DNA of 54,358 nucleotides. It comes from Alphaproteobacteria bacterium. GTDB lineage: Bacteria; Pseudomonadota; Alphaproteobacteria; Rhodobacterales; Rhodobacteraceae. Below the pieces are notes generated by a model. That model was not told the origin of the DNA. It worked only from the letters and a program-made list of their open reading frames with translations, and ran no database searches. The translations under genes and the position numbers were made by a program. Shown here piece after piece: positions 1 to 8,881 of the stretch. The stretch spans positions 1-54,358 of the forward strand of contig JAUIIR010000024.1 in the NCBI GenBank assembly GCA_030431485.1, in the 5' to 3' direction. Position 1 is the stretch's first letter, and each line of letters begins with the position of its first letter.

Positions 1-87
<87 letters not shown>

Positions 88-238
88 GGTGTCGTGAAGC
101 AGGCGTTTAATCCTGTGACGATAGGGTGTCAACGGGCTTTTTGCCCTGCTCAAGATGAACCTTTGCGGCAATCCTTCACCTTGCTCGGAAGGCCCGACAA
201 GGATAGACGTCTCTCAATCTATGAGCAGGAGCATGCAC

Positions 239-1219
239 ATGTCCAAACTCGTCACAATTTATGGCGGCTCGGGGTTTGTCGGGCGCTACATTGCCCGGCG
301 CATGGCCAAGCAAGGGTGGCGTGTGCGCGTCGCTGTTCGTCGGCCGAACGAGGCAATTTTCGTCAAGCCCTATGGTGTGGTTGGTCAGGTTGAGCCGATT
401 CTGTGCAATATCCGCGACGACGCAAGCGTGCGCGCTGCTATGCAGGGCGCCGATGCAGTGGTCAATTGTGTAGGCATTCTGGCGAAGAGCGGAAAGAACA
501 CGTTCGATGCCGTCCAGGCCGAGGGCGCAGGTCGTGTTGCACGCTTGGCAGCCGACTCTGGTGTTGCAACGATGGTGCATATCTCGGCAATCGGAGCGGA
601 ACCGGCAAGCGACGTTGACTACCAACGCACGAAAGCAGAGGGCGAAGCAGCTGTACTCGAACATATGCCCAACGCAGTGATTCTACGGCCGTCAATCGTC
701 TTTGGACCCGAAGATGAATTCTTCAATCGCTTTGCCAGCATGACAAGATTTGGCCCGATCCTGCCGGTCGTTGGTGCCGACACAAAATTCCAACCGGTTT
801 ACGTCGATGACGTAGCCAGGGCAGCTTGCCTTGCGGTTACGGGTGACGCAGCGCCGGGCGTTTACGAACTAGGCGGTCCAGATGTGAACACATTCCGCGA
901 GCTGATGCACCAAATGCTTGATGTCATTCGCCGCCGCCGCCTCATCGTGAATATTCCGTTCTTTATGGCGTCAATCATGGGCGGAATATTTGACTTTGCG
1001 AGTGCGATCAGCGGTGGCTTGGTCCCCGCATTGATCACGCGTGATCAAGTCAAGAATCTGCGCAAAGACAACGTAGTCTCCGAAAGCCACAAGACTTTTG
1101 CCGACTTGGATATCAAACCCGTCGCACTGGAAGCCGTTTTGCCGGATTATCTTTGGCGCTTCCGTCCGTCGGGACAATATGCTGGAATCAAAGAAAGCGC
1201 AAAAAACCTGCGCGCCTGA
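239..1219 (+). CDS. NDUFA9-like NAD(P)H-binding oxidoreductase (atypical SDR)
   Basis: Protein of about 326 aa with an N-terminal Rossmann motif, [14 protein letters not shown], typical of atypical short-chain dehydrogenases of the complex I NDUFA9-like family. These proteins bind NAD(P)H and in some organisms associate with the respiratory complex I assembly. A mid-protein YQRTKAEGE segment resembles the SDR YxxxK region, and the C-terminal part is membrane-proximal in character. The start at 239 is chosen because an AGGAG box (227-231) lies 7 nt upstream; the reading frame opens further upstream without such a signal. It stands alone, transcribed away from the tRNA. Family assignment is secure, the exact role is not. 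Confidence 0.85.
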   Translation: MSKLVTIYGGSGFVGRYIARRMAKQGWRVRVAVRRPNEAIFVKPYGVVGQVEPILCNIRDDASVRAAMQGADAVVNCVGILAKSGKNTFDAVQAEGAGRVARLAADSGVATMVHISAIGAEPASDVDYQRTKAEGEAAVLEHMPNAVILRPSIVFGPEDEFFNRFASMTRFGPILPVVGADTKFQPVYVDDVARAACLAVTGDAAPGVYELGGPDVNTFRELMHQMLDVIRRRRLIVNIPFFMASIMGGIFDFASAISGGLVPALITRDQVKNLRKDNVVSESHKTFADLDIKPVALEAVLPDYLWRFRPSGQYAGIKESAKNLRA

Positions 1220-1240
1220 CCCCGTTTCCACGTCCATTAC

Positions 1241-1507
1241 TTAGTGTTTGATGGCCAAAGCCTGAAGGGTCTTGGCGTTTGCACACCTATCCGGCGCTAT
1301 CCGTGTCAGGCTCTTTTGTTTGCCGAGCCAGATTTGGCAGGATTCAACGTTGGAGCATTGTCGGCACGCCGTAACCATAGAGGCATAATCCTGCGGCGAT
1401 ATCCGCCCTTGAGCGATAGCCTCAGAAAGATTGATGCCCATGACTTTGGCAACGCTGCGCGTCAGCCAAAAGTGAAGTTCAGGATTCCCTAAGCTTTTGG
1501 TCAACAT
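1241..1507 (-). CDS. DUF6455 cysteine-rich small protein (copy C)
   Basis: 88-aa protein, last of three tandem related genes. It shows the shared pattern C48-x2-C51-x5-C57-x2-W-L and a later C75 in a D-R-C-A-N context, which suggests a small metal or Fe-S binding fold. An N-terminal LTRSVAKVMG helix matches the equivalent helix of copy B. The start overlaps the end of copy B by 29 nt, implying co-translation; AGGA lies just before the ATG. Function unknown. DUF6455 proteins are common in Rhodobacteraceae, and I recognise the family by its cysteine spacing. Confidence 0.7.
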   Translation of the reverse strand: MLTKSLGNPELHFWLTRSVAKVMGINLSEAIAQGRISPQDYASMVTACRQCSNVESCQIWLGKQKSLTRIAPDRCANAKTLQALAIKH

Positions 1508-1799
1508 GGTCCTGTCTTTCCGTCAGAAGCTTCACAAGGCCAGCATTCAAGCATGTCTCAGGCGGCCTGGATGTGCCTGCTGCATCATGACGATCCAGCC
1601 ATCGTTCGCAGCCATCGACCCATTGGCAGGACCGGCACCGCTGAACAGCCGCAACCCAATCATTTGAAGTCAAGTTACCGTTAGCTGAGGCCAACGCCGT
1701 ATCTACACCGCAAGATTTGGCCATGCGCTGCACCAGCCAATAGTGCACACCTGTCTGGCCAAGGGGCCGCCAAGGAATATGCCTGTGGGTAAAAGTCAT
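1479..1799 (-). CDS. DUF6455 cysteine-rich small protein (copy B)
   Basis: 106-aa protein with C55-x2-C58-x5-C64-x2-W-L and C83 (T-C-L-N), the same cysteine spacing as its two neighbours. An N-terminal helix VHYWLVQRMAKSCG precedes the cysteine region. The ATG at 1799 overlaps the TGA of copy A in an ATGA arrangement. There is no Shine-Dalgarno sequence of its own, so translation is probably coupled. The frame extends upstream to 1883, but that segment overlaps the well-conserved end of copy A. No function is known; a metal-binding or redox role is inference from the four conserved cysteines. Confidence 0.7.
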   Translation of the reverse strand: MTFTHRHIPWRPLGQTGVHYWLVQRMAKSCGVDTALASANGNLTSNDWVAAVQRCRSCQWVDGCERWLDRHDAAGTSRPPETCLNAGLVKLLTERQDHVDQKLRES

Positions 1800-2050
1800 T
1801 TGGAGGACAACTCGCTGAAGAGTCCCTCGTTGCGACAGTACTCTGGCAAATTCAGTTGACCCGTAGAATTTTCCAGAAGGCACTTACAAGCCGTTGGCTG
1901 AGTGCACCCAAGGCACTGATCAACGGCGTGTTCGAAATCGGTTTCTGACAGCTCCGCCCGCAGGATCATCTCTTGCAGGTCCAGCCCTTGCCGATCTGCC
2001 ATAGACAAAACCAACTGCGTGTGAGCTTCGCGTTTTGACGTGTTGGACAT
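1796..2050 (-). CDS. DUF6455 cysteine-rich small protein (copy A)
   Basis: 84-aa first gene of the three-gene tandem array. Cysteines: C46-x2-C49-x5-C55, an extra C57, and C72 (E-Y-C-R-N). The start at 2050 is preferred over 2065 because GGGGAG lies about 7 nt upstream of the 2050 ATG. It ends in an ATGA overlap with copy B. The N-terminal part is a predicted helix (THTQ/LVLSMADRQGLDL region) like those of copies B and C but divergent in sequence, so the triplication is old rather than recent. Function unknown. Confidence 0.7.
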   Translation of the reverse strand: MSNTSKREAHTQLVLSMADRQGLDLQEMILRAELSETDFEHAVDQCLGCTQPTACKCLLENSTGQLNLPEYCRNEGLFSELSSK

Positions 2051-2130
2051 AACAATGCTCCCCATCGTTCTGCCCTAAGGGTAACTCTCGCTAGACTGTC
2101 CAGCTTTGATGCATGTCAATGAAGCTGCGC

Positions 2131-2850
2131 CTAAAGGCCAGCGGCGGTACGGCGAACGATTTCCATCCGGGCAGCATTTGGGGGATGGGTACCGAGAAAG
2201 CGGTTCCCGGGATCAGGAATACGATCAAAAAACAGAGCGCCGCGCACAGGGTTGTACCCGGCGCGCGCTGTGATGACTGTTCCGAGCCTATCCGCCTCCA
2301 ACTCAAATTCCTTAGAATATGTGCGAGCGCCGAGAGACGCGCCGATTTGTTCAGCCGATTGCACGGTAGCCGCATCCGCACCGCCAAGCGCAACCAGACC
2401 GGACAGGATCACCGCGCCAACAGCTGCATTTTGTTGCGTTCGCCCAAGGTGACCCAAGACATGATGCGCCGCCTCATGGCCCATGACGAACGCGAGCTCA
2501 TCCGCGTTCTGCACGGAAGCGATCAAGGCAAGGTTAAACGCCAGAATTGGACGTCCGTTTCGGTCGACGGTTTGAAAAGCGTTCGGAGGCTGGCCGGGCC
2601 GATCATCAACCACGATTTGGAAATCACAGTTCGCGCCCGGTACCATACGGCGGCACTCCCTTTCAGCAACCGGTTCAACGGTTTCTACAACCGCCACAAA
2701 CTGACGAGCAGCAATTCCCGCGCGCGTCCGCGCATCCTGGTCGGAAAGTCGCGTCACATCAGACTTTGGCCGTGGTTGCACTTGAGGCGACGGCGCTGCA
2801 ACGTCACAGGCTGCAAGCGCGAAAAGGGCCACGATTATGAGCCAACGCAT
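2131..2850 (-). CDS. M48 family metalloprotease, lipoprotein
   Basis: 239 aa. The N-terminus is a lipoprotein signal peptide ending in a lipobox (LAAC, lipidated Cys15). The zinc-metalloprotease motif HEAAH is at residues 125-129, and a downstream E-x-E-A-D motif (Glu about 185) supplies the third zinc ligand, as in the M48/Oma1-HtpX clan. It is therefore a periplasmic, membrane-anchored peptidase, probably in envelope protein quality control. It is shorter than BepA-type M48 proteins and lacks a TPR domain. Monocistronic, facing the DUF6455 array in the same direction with about 80 bp between. Confidence 0.9.
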   Translation of the reverse strand: MRWLIIVALFALAACDVAAPSPQVQPRPKSDVTRLSDQDARTRAGIAARQFVAVVETVEPVAERECRRMVPGANCDFQIVVDDRPGQPPNAFQTVDRNGRPILAFNLALIASVQNADELAFVMGHEAAHHVLGHLGRTQQNAAVGAVILSGLVALGGADAATVQSAEQIGASLGARTYSKEFELEADRLGTVITARAGYNPVRGALFFDRIPDPGNRFLGTHPPNAARMEIVRRTAAGL

Positions 2851-2981
2851 CTTGTCACTCCGTGTATCTGAGCACTTAGAAATAGAAGTTTCATATGTAT
2901 CCCGCCAGCCCAGAATTCGAATGAGTGAATTTCCGCAAGAGCGCCGTAGCGTTCCTAGAAAGCCCGCGCTACTCTCGCATC

Positions 2982-3230
2982 ATGTTTAGCATCGAACACG
3001 AATTTGACTCGACCGTTGTTACTCTGGTGGACGAAGGTGAAGGGCCATTGCAGGAAGACGTTATCGTGAATGGCTTCGAGGAATGCATCACGGTCGAGCA
3101 GTATGATCCACGTACGGACCGGGTGAATAAAATCACACTCTCAATGTCTCAGATGCGAGATTTGGCCGCCTCGCTCTCGCTGCCGGAAGGGGTCTATTCT
3201 CGCGAAGAGACAAGTGGTCAATCAACCTGA
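2982..3230 (+). CDS. conserved hypothetical protein
   Basis: 82-aa acidic protein from the ATG at 2982; an upstream GTG at 2925 is in frame but less protein-like. No recognised domain. The sequence alternates short beta-like stretches (HEFDSTVVTLVDEG) with an ordered C-terminal helix (MSQMRDLAASLSLPEG). No signal peptide or membrane segment. The last 13 nt overlap the end of the convergent DUF167 gene. Coding potential is supported by fit to the intergenic space and codon use, but function is unknown. Confidence 0.55.
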   Translation: MFSIEHEFDSTVVTLVDEGEGPLQEDVIVNGFEECITVEQYDPRTDRVNKITLSMSQMRDLAASLSLPEGVYSREETSGQST

Positions 3231-3472
3231 ATGACTTTGTCCCGAGATTTGTGACCCTTGATAAGGGTCAATCTTGATTTTGGAACACCAAGCGCTTTCG
3301 ACAAGAGTTTGATCACGGCTGCGTTCGCCGCCCCTTCTGCTGGCGGGACAGTCACACCGATCCTGATCGTTCCGTTCTCCACGGCCACACTGTTTGAGCG
3401 CGCATTCGGCGTCACGCGGACTGAGAGACAGTGACCGGGCACAGCAAGGTCAGCAAGGCTGTTCTTAGGCAT
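3218..3472 (-). CDS. DUF167 (YggU-like) family protein
   Basis: 84 aa, the usual length for DUF167/YggU proteins. Characteristic segments are RVTPNARSNSV, VTVPPAEGAANAAVIKLLSKALG and the C-terminal LIKGHKSRDKVIQV. The family is widespread, structurally known as a small alpha/beta fold, and has no established function. In proteobacteria it often sits beside YggT; no yggT is visible here. It is convergent with the preceding small gene, with a 13-nt overlap. Confidence 0.88.
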   Translation of the reverse strand: MPKNSLADLAVPGHCLSVRVTPNARSNSVAVENGTIRIGVTVPPAEGAANAAVIKLLSKALGVPKSRLTLIKGHKSRDKVIQVD

Positions 3473-3551
3473 GCTTTCGTCCTATCACGTCACCGAATGA
3501 GACTGTTGATTTGCCGTAGACCCTGCTTCGGCTCAAGATCAAGGAGAGACC

Positions 3552-4130
3552 ATGCCCGATCCAAACCAGGCTGTCTTGGAGTTTTTGCACACCCGAAGGT
3601 CCCGGCCGGCAAAAATATTGCAACCTCCTGTCCCGGATCGCGAAGCGCTGCTGCCGATTCTAACAGCCGCAGCACGGACTCCGGATCATGGCAAGCTTGA
3701 GCCTTGGCGCTTTATCGTTTTGGAAAAAGCCGCTCTTGCACGGATTGCGCTCTCAGTCGAAGAATTTGGTCGCGCATCTGGACGCGCCGAGGACGACATT
3801 GCGAAGGCTCGCAAACAGTTTGATGACAGCTCACTTTGCGTTGCCGTGATCGAGGTTCAGAAACCTTCCGAAAAGATCCCGGTAATCGAACAAACCTACT
3901 CTGCAGGCGCTGTGTGCCTTGCCTTGTTGAATGCTGCTCTGGCCTCTGGATGGGGGGCGAATTGGCTTAGCGGTTGGCCATCACACAATTCAGACTTCTG
4001 CAAAAGTACACTTGGTTTGACCAGCAATGAACGCGTGGCAGGTTTTATCCACATCGGAACCGCAACGACGACACCGCCGGAACGGCCACGCCCAGACATT
4101 GCTGAGATTACAACCTGGCTAGACGCATGA
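3552..4130 (+). CDS. nitroreductase family protein
   Basis: 192-aa FMN-binding nitroreductase-fold protein. Recognisable features are the N-terminal LHTRRSRPA (FMN phosphate contacts), a TAAARTPDHGKLEPWRFIV segment, and the later WGANWLSGWPSHN region, as in the YdjA-type minimal nitroreductases. A cytosolic NAD(P)H-dependent flavoenzyme of unknown substrate. The stop overlaps the start of the next gene by 4 nt (ATGA), so the two are translationally coupled. Confidence 0.88.
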   Translation: MPDPNQAVLEFLHTRRSRPAKILQPPVPDREALLPILTAAARTPDHGKLEPWRFIVLEKAALARIALSVEEFGRASGRAEDDIAKARKQFDDSSLCVAVIEVQKPSEKIPVIEQTYSAGAVCLALLNAALASGWGANWLSGWPSHNSDFCKSTLGLTSNERVAGFIHIGTATTTPPERPRPDIAEITTWLDA

Positions 4131-4828
4131 TCCTTAGAAGTTTTTTCCTAACCCTCCGGCAGCTTGGGGATTCCCGTTTCCGGAAAGTACTGTTTCTGGG
4201 AATTGGGCTGGGTTTCGCGCTTCTGGTCGCGTTTTTTGCAGGCTTGATGTGGTTGCTGAACGCAACACTCGGGCCGGAAGCGACACTCCCGTTTATTGGG
4301 GAAGTGACATGGCTCGACGATCTTCTGAGCTGGACAGCCTTCATATCCATGATCGTCCTGTCCGTTTTTTTGATGATCCCCGTAGCGTCCGCAATCACTT
4401 CAATGTTCTTGGACGATGTCGCAGATGCCGTGGAAGACAGGTACTATCCGCAGATGACCAAAGCCAATCGCGTCCCTCTGGGCGACGCTTTTCGTGATAC
4501 GGTCAACTTTCTTGGTGTCCTGATCGCAGCAAATACTTTTGCGTTTATCCTATACGTGATGTTTCCGCCTTTCGCGCTCTTCATTTTTTGGGGATTGAAC
4601 GGGTTTTTGCTCGGTCGGGAATACTTTACCCTAGCTGCAATTCGGCGAGAAGGTCGCGCCGGAGCCAAAGCTCTGCGCAAAAGGCATATGGGCAAGATCT
4701 GGATTGCGGGCACGCTGATGGCAATGCCTTTGTCCTTGCCGCTGATAAATTTGGTGATCCCAATCCTAGGTGCCGCGACCTTTACCCACTTGTATCACCA
4801 AATTCAGGGGCGGGCCCCATCCGGTTGA
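4127..4828 (+). CDS. EI24/CysZ-like membrane protein
   Basis: 233-aa integral membrane protein with about four to five hydrophobic segments (residues near 20-45, 65-90, 125-165, 195-220). The GxxFxxxG-like GLNGFLLGREYFTLAAIRR motif matches the EI24 (CysZ) family. CysZ is a sulfate uptake protein in enterobacteria; alphaproteobacterial EI24 members are mostly uncharacterised. Coupled to the nitroreductase. Its final 47 nt overlap the 3' end of the convergent DUF1467 gene, an unusually long antisense overlap. Confidence 0.82.
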   Translation: MILRSFFLTLRQLGDSRFRKVLFLGIGLGFALLVAFFAGLMWLLNATLGPEATLPFIGEVTWLDDLLSWTAFISMIVLSVFLMIPVASAITSMFLDDVADAVEDRYYPQMTKANRVPLGDAFRDTVNFLGVLIAANTFAFILYVMFPPFALFIFWGLNGFLLGREYFTLAAIRREGRAGAKALRKRHMGKIWIAGTLMAMPLSLPLINLVIPILGAATFTHLYHQIQGRAPSG

Positions 4829-5078
4829 AGAAATCAAGATCACGCACCGTGATCCAACCAGAGAAAATAATTCCCGCGATCACAATCCAAAGGGCAATGC
4901 TAACAAATGTCGTGATCCAAGCCTTTTTCTTGAGGTTGTGAACCTCTGGCGAACCAGCATGCGTGCCAGGCACGATCTGACCCACATCTCCCTGCGTTTT
5001 CAGCCGGATCGGGATGATAATCAAAAAGACCATGAACCAAATCACGGCAAACAGGACGATGGCTGAGGTGATCGACAT
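4782..5078 (-). CDS. DUF1467 family membrane protein
   Basis: 98 aa with two transmembrane helices (about 5-25 and 58-80) and the family hallmark FLIIIPIRLKTQGDVGQIVPGTHAGSPEV between them. DUF1467 is confined largely to alphaproteobacteria and often lies next to methylmalonyl-CoA epimerase, as here, where the epimerase ends 35 bp upstream on the same strand. Function unknown. The 3' end overlaps the EI24 gene on the other strand. Confidence 0.88.
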   Translation of the reverse strand: MSITSAIVLFAVIWFMVFLIIIPIRLKTQGDVGQIVPGTHAGSPEVHNLKKKAWITTFVSIALWIVIAGIIFSGWITVRDLDFFNRMGPAPEFGDTSG

Positions 5079-5113
5079 TTGAGCGCTCCTTTACAGCCTT
5101 ATGTGTGGTGCTC

Positions 5114-5518
5114 TCAGACTTGTTCCAGCTCGACCAAACACCCGTTGAAGTCTTTGGGATGCAAAAACAGGACAGGCTTGCCGTGCGCACCAATTTTTGG
5201 CGCGCCATCTCCCAAAACGCGCGCGCCTGTCTCTTTGAGGTGGTCTCGAGCCGCGAGGATATCGTCAACTTCATAGCAGACGTGATGAATGCCGCCTGAT
5301 GGGTTCTTTTCAAGAAATCCAGTGATAGGGCTGTTTTCCCCCAATGGGTACAGCAGCTCGATCTTGGTATTCGGCAGTTCGATAAACACGACAGTCACAC
5401 CATGATCGGGTTCGTCCTGCGGCTCACCAACCTTTGCGCCCAGTGCATTCCGATACTGGTTCGATGCCGCCTCAAGATCGGGAACGGCAATCGCCACATG
5501 GTTCAAACGTCCAATCAT
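5114..5518 (-). CDS. mce: methylmalonyl-CoA epimerase
   Basis: 134 aa, standard length. The glyoxalase/VOC fold is shown by the N-terminal LNHVAIAVPDLE metal-binding His, the middle GGIHHVCYEVDDI segment, and a late Glu in NGCLVELEQ. It interconverts (R)- and (S)-methylmalonyl-CoA in propionyl-CoA catabolism. Followed on the same strand by DUF1467, which is the usual alphaproteobacterial order. Its promoter region is shared with the divergent response regulator gene. Confidence 0.93.
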   Translation of the reverse strand: MIGRLNHVAIAVPDLEAASNQYRNALGAKVGEPQDEPDHGVTVVFIELPNTKIELLYPLGENSPITGFLEKNPSGGIHHVCYEVDDILAARDHLKETGARVLGDGAPKIGAHGKPVLFLHPKDFNGCLVELEQV

Positions 5519-5588
5519 CGCATGTCTCCGTTTTAACTGCCTCGGCTTATCCCCCGAGCGGCAAAGTCAGACAAGAGCAACTGAAGCA

Positions 5589-5603
5589 TTAACCGCCTGT
5601 TAG
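5589..5603 (+). promoter_or_regulatory. near-consensus CtrA box
   Basis: TTAA-N7-TTAG, followed by C, matches the CtrA full-site consensus TTAA-N7-TTAA at 7 of 8 positions. It ends 43 bp before the response regulator start, almost the same geometry as the perfect site at 51071-51085. Assignment is by consensus only. Confidence 0.45.
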
Positions 5604-5646
5604 CCAAGCCCGCGCCAAAATGAAGCGACTCATAGAGGGCTTCACG

Positions 5647-6360
5647 ATGGACGAATACGATTTGGACCACCTGCGCAGACCGACAACCACCCGACCATTG
5701 CTTGGGCTGACAATCCTCGCGGTTGAGGACAGCCTTTTTGCTTGCGATGCATTGCGTCTGTTGTGTTTGCATAGCGGTGCGCGTCTCAGACGGGCCGATT
5801 GCCTGCAATCCGCCCGACGACATCTTCGAGTCTACCGACCATCCGTCGCAATTGTCGATATGAGCTTGCCAGACGGCAGCGGCGCAGACCTCATCGCAGA
5901 GTTGTCAACGACCATTCCACGCGTTCCAGTGATCATCGCATGCAGCGGAGATAGTTTTGCCGAAGACGTCGCTTATGCGGCTGGTGCTGACGGGTTCCTG
6001 GAAAAGCCCTTTGCGAACATCGGAACGTTCCAACAGGCAATTCTCAGACATCTACCTCCAGACTTTCAACCAGCCGGCATTCGACCGATCAGAACCGATC
6101 TTGTCGAACCAGATCCGGTGGCATTCCGCGAGGACATGGCTCATATCGCGGACATTTTGGGCGGGCCCTTGGATGCCAAGACAATCCGCTACGTGACCGC
6201 ATTTCTGCACGGAGTCGCTGTCTTTGCCGAGGACGGGATTCTTGATCGCGCCGCTTCAGAGCTTGCATCAGCGCAAGAAGACGGCATGCCCTTGATCGGC
6301 CCAATTTCGCGGCTTGCAGGTTTGGTACAGGACCGCGTCCGCGGCGCGGTCGCTATCTGA
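5647..6360 (+). CDS. response regulator receiver protein without DNA-binding domain
   Basis: 237 aa. The N-terminal half is a CheY-like receiver: acidic VEDS after beta1, VDMSLPDGSG carrying the phospho-accepting Asp (residue about 76), a T/S position in IIACSGD and the conserved Lys in LEKPF. The C-terminal 100 residues are alpha-helical with no recognised output domain. The start at 5647 has GAGGG 7 nt upstream; 5620 does not. A CtrA-like box lies upstream. It could act as a phosphorelay or motility switch, but this is inference; no kinase is adjacent. Confidence 0.8.
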   Translation: MDEYDLDHLRRPTTTRPLLGLTILAVEDSLFACDALRLLCLHSGARLRRADCLQSARRHLRVYRPSVAIVDMSLPDGSGADLIAELSTTIPRVPVIIACSGDSFAEDVAYAAGADGFLEKPFANIGTFQQAILRHLPPDFQPAGIRPIRTDLVEPDPVAFREDMAHIADILGGPLDAKTIRYVTAFLHGVAVFAEDGILDRAASELASAQEDGMPLIGPISRLAGLVQDRVRGAVAI

Positions 6361-6414
6361 CGGGTGGCACAGGGAGTCCGATTTTCGAACCAACCCTGCG
6401 CTCAAACTCAGTCC

Positions 6415-8193
6415 TCAATCTTCTTTCGGCAAAACGCGCAGGCCAAGTTCCATAAGCTGATCGCTGGTCGGATCAGATGGAGCATTCATCATCAAGTCCT
6501 CGGCTCGCTGGTTCATTGGGAACATAATGACTTCACGGATGTTGGCTGTGTCTGCAAGCAGCATCACCATCCGGTCAATCCCAGCTGCGCAACCACCGTG
6601 GGGAGGTGCGCCGAAGCGGAACGCGTTCACCATACCGCCAAACCGTTTACGAACCTCGTCTTCGCCATAGCCCGCAAGCTCAAATGCCTTGAACATGATC
6701 TCAGGCTTATGGTTTCGGATCGCACCGGAAACAAGCTCGTATCCGTTGCACGCGAGGTCGTACTGATAGCCTAGAACATAAAGCGGATCGCCGTTCAAAG
6801 CCTCTATTCCGCCTTGCGGCATAGAAAACGGATTGTGGCTGAAATCAACTTTGCCAGTTTCTTCATCGGCCTCGTACATTGGGAAGTCGACGATCCAAGC
6901 AAATGCAAAGCGATCCTGTTCGGTCAGACCAAGCTCGTTGCCAATTACGACACGCGCCTTGCCTGCGATCGTCTCAAAGCTCGAAGGTTTCCCACCGAGG
7001 AAGAAGGCCGCATCGCCAACACCCAGATCCAGTTGCTGACGAATGGCTTCTGTCCGCTCGGGGCCGATATTTTTGGCCAACGGCCCCGCCGCTTCCATGC
7101 CGTTTTCACCATCGCGCCAGAAGATATAACCCATGCCGGGCAGACCTTCTTTCTGGGCAAAGGCATTCATCCGATCACAAAACTTGCGGCTGCCACCTTT
7201 CGGCGCCGGAATGGCGCGGATTTCAGTGCCATCCTGTTCAAGAAGTTTCGCAAAAATGGCAAAACCAGATCCTCGGAAATGCTCGGACACAACCTGCATT
7301 TTGATCGGGTTGCGCAGGTCCGGTTTGTCAGTTCCGTACCACAAAGCGGCATCGCGATACGAAATCTGCGGCCAATCTGTGTCGACCTTTCGTCCACCGC
7401 CAAATTCTTCGAAGACACCCTGCATCACGGGCTGAATCGTGTCAAAAACGTCCTGCTGGCTGACAAAGGACATCTCCATATCCAACTGATAAAAGTCCGT
7501 TGGCGAACGATCGGCGCGCGGGTCTTCGTCACGGAAACACGGCGCGATCTGAAAATACTTGTCGAACCCGCTGACCATGATCAGCTGTTTGAACTGTTGT
7601 GGTGCCTGTGGCAGCGCGTAAAATTTGCCGGGATGCAGACGCGACGGAACAAGGAAGTCACGTGCACCTTCCGGGCTGGACGCGGTGATGATCGGCGTCT
7701 GGTACTCACGGAATCCGCTGTCCCACATGCGCTTGCGGATGGATGACACCACATCCGAACGCAAAGTCATGTTTCGCTGCATCGCTTCACGACGCAGATC
7801 AAGGTAACGATACCGAAGGCGGGTTTCCTCAGGGTATTCTTGGTCGCCGAAAACGATCAAGGGCAGTTCTTCGGCAGCTCCCAGAACTTCAATGTCGCGG
7901 ACAAAAACTTCAATCTCGCCAGTCGGCAATTTCGGATTCACGAGACTCGCATCTCGCGCTTTGACTTCCCCGTCGATGCGGATGCACCATTCCGAACGCA
8001 CTTTTTCAACGTCTTCAAAGACGGGGCTGTCAGGATCACAAAGAACTTGCGTAATCCCATAGTGATCGCGCAGATCGATAAACAAAATACCGCCGTGATC
8101 GCGAATGCGGTTCACCCAGCCGGACAAGCGGACAGTTTCGCCGACGTTCGCAGACGTCAGATCGGCGCAGGTGTGGCTGCGATAGGCATGCAT
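6415..8193 (-). CDS. aspS: aspartyl-tRNA synthetase (bacterial/non-discriminating type)
   Basis: 592 aa, normal for bacterial AspRS. An N-terminal OB-fold anticodon-binding domain ([13 protein letters not shown]) precedes the class II catalytic core with motif 2 ([20 protein letters not shown]) and motif 3 ([16 protein letters not shown]). A GAD insertion domain lies between. It charges tRNA-Asp, and also tRNA-Asn if GatCAB operates. Monocistronic, convergent with the response regulator gene. Confidence 0.98.
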   Translation of the reverse strand: MHAYRSHTCADLTSANVGETVRLSGWVNRIRDHGGILFIDLRDHYGITQVLCDPDSPVFEDVEKVRSEWCIRIDGEVKARDASLVNPKLPTGEIEVFVRDIEVLGAAEELPLIVFGDQEYPEETRLRYRYLDLRREAMQRNMTLRSDVVSSIRKRMWDSGFREYQTPIITASSPEGARDFLVPSRLHPGKFYALPQAPQQFKQLIMVSGFDKYFQIAPCFRDEDPRADRSPTDFYQLDMEMSFVSQQDVFDTIQPVMQGVFEEFGGGRKVDTDWPQISYRDAALWYGTDKPDLRNPIKMQVVSEHFRGSGFAIFAKLLEQDGTEIRAIPAPKGGSRKFCDRMNAFAQKEGLPGMGYIFWRDGENGMEAAGPLAKNIGPERTEAIRQQLDLGVGDAAFFLGGKPSSFETIAGKARVVIGNELGLTEQDRFAFAWIVDFPMYEADEETGKVDFSHNPFSMPQGGIEALNGDPLYVLGYQYDLACNGYELVSGAIRNHKPEIMFKAFELAGYGEDEVRKRFGGMVNAFRFGAPPHGGCAAGIDRMVMLLADTANIREVIMFPMNQRAEDLMMNAPSDPTSDQLMELGLRVLPKED

Positions 8194-8323
8194 TTCGAAT
8201 TCCCAATTCTCAGAACGTTGCAGGTCGCCCGGGTCAATGATGCAGGATCGCCGAAAAGTCCAGCCATACCTTATGAAACGAGCGGTCTGCGCAACAGTTT
8301 CAACCCAAAATCAGCGTGGACCG

Positions 8324-8881
8324 CTATGGCATCGCCAGCTCGAAGCGACAGGCGTCAGCCCCTGCAGCACAGCATTTCGTCTCTACAAAGCGCAACCGCG
8401 TGTCGATGGCGTGACTGAAAACCGTTTCGAGTACCGTTTGTTGAAACAAGCAGACTGGCGCATCGCTGGATTCCGCTCGCGTCACTGGATTATTGCAGAT
8501 CTCAAGAGTCGACGTCTTCACGACGCGAAAATTGCCACTTCCGCTGAACGTCCACGCATTCTGGGTGGTTGTGCGCACCAACATCCACGTCGCAAGAGAC
8601 CAAGGCAGACGGCGCAATAAATCTCGCGCTCCCGGGTCCATACGGTAGTCCAGAACTACGCGCCCAGCTTTTTCGCCGGCATCCTTCATGATGTGCTGCC
8701 AATCATCCGGCAGCTCCCGGCGAATTGTCTGATGAACCTGCGCCACCTGACGTTCTCGTACTGGGTCCTGTGGCGACGGAAGAAATCTTAAGCCAGCTTG
8801 TCTGAACAAGTCATCGCGACTGTCGGGTCCGATGAACTTTGAAAGCACCTCATGAATAGGAAGAATCATGTTCGCGCTCAT
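8324..8881 (-). CDS. V4R-domain protein, BchJ-like
   Basis: 185 aa from the ATG at 8881, which has GAGAGG about 8 nt upstream; the frame is open back to 8977. The C-terminus carries the V4R signature: RLRFVETKCCAAGADACRFEL, a cysteine-containing metal/small-ligand binding motif shared by BchJ (historically called bacteriochlorophyll 4-vinyl reductase) and XylR-type sensors. The middle WSLATWMLVRTTTQNAWTFSGSG segment fits BchJ family members. No other photosynthesis gene is in the window, so a role in bacteriochlorophyll synthesis is only possible, not shown. Alternatives are a heme-NO/porphyrin-related accessory protein or a ligand sensor. Confidence 0.62.
   Translation of the reverse strand: MSANMILPIHEVLSKFIGPDSRDDLFRQAGLRFLPSPQDPVRERQVAQVHQTIRRELPDDWQHIMKDAGEKAGRVVLDYRMDPGARDLLRRLPWSLATWMLVRTTTQNAWTFSGSGNFRVVKTSTLEICNNPVTRAESSDAPVCLFQQTVLETVFSHAIDTRLRFVETKCCAAGADACRFELAMP

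Noticed and set aside
2113..2871. 252-aa plus-strand open frame
   Set aside because: Antisense shadow of the M48 protease gene; Arg/His-rich with no domain, whereas the minus-strand product has a lipobox and HEAAH motif.
6814..7746. 310-aa plus-strand open frame
   Set aside because: Lies wholly inside aspS on the opposite strand; composition is that of a reverse-complement frame.
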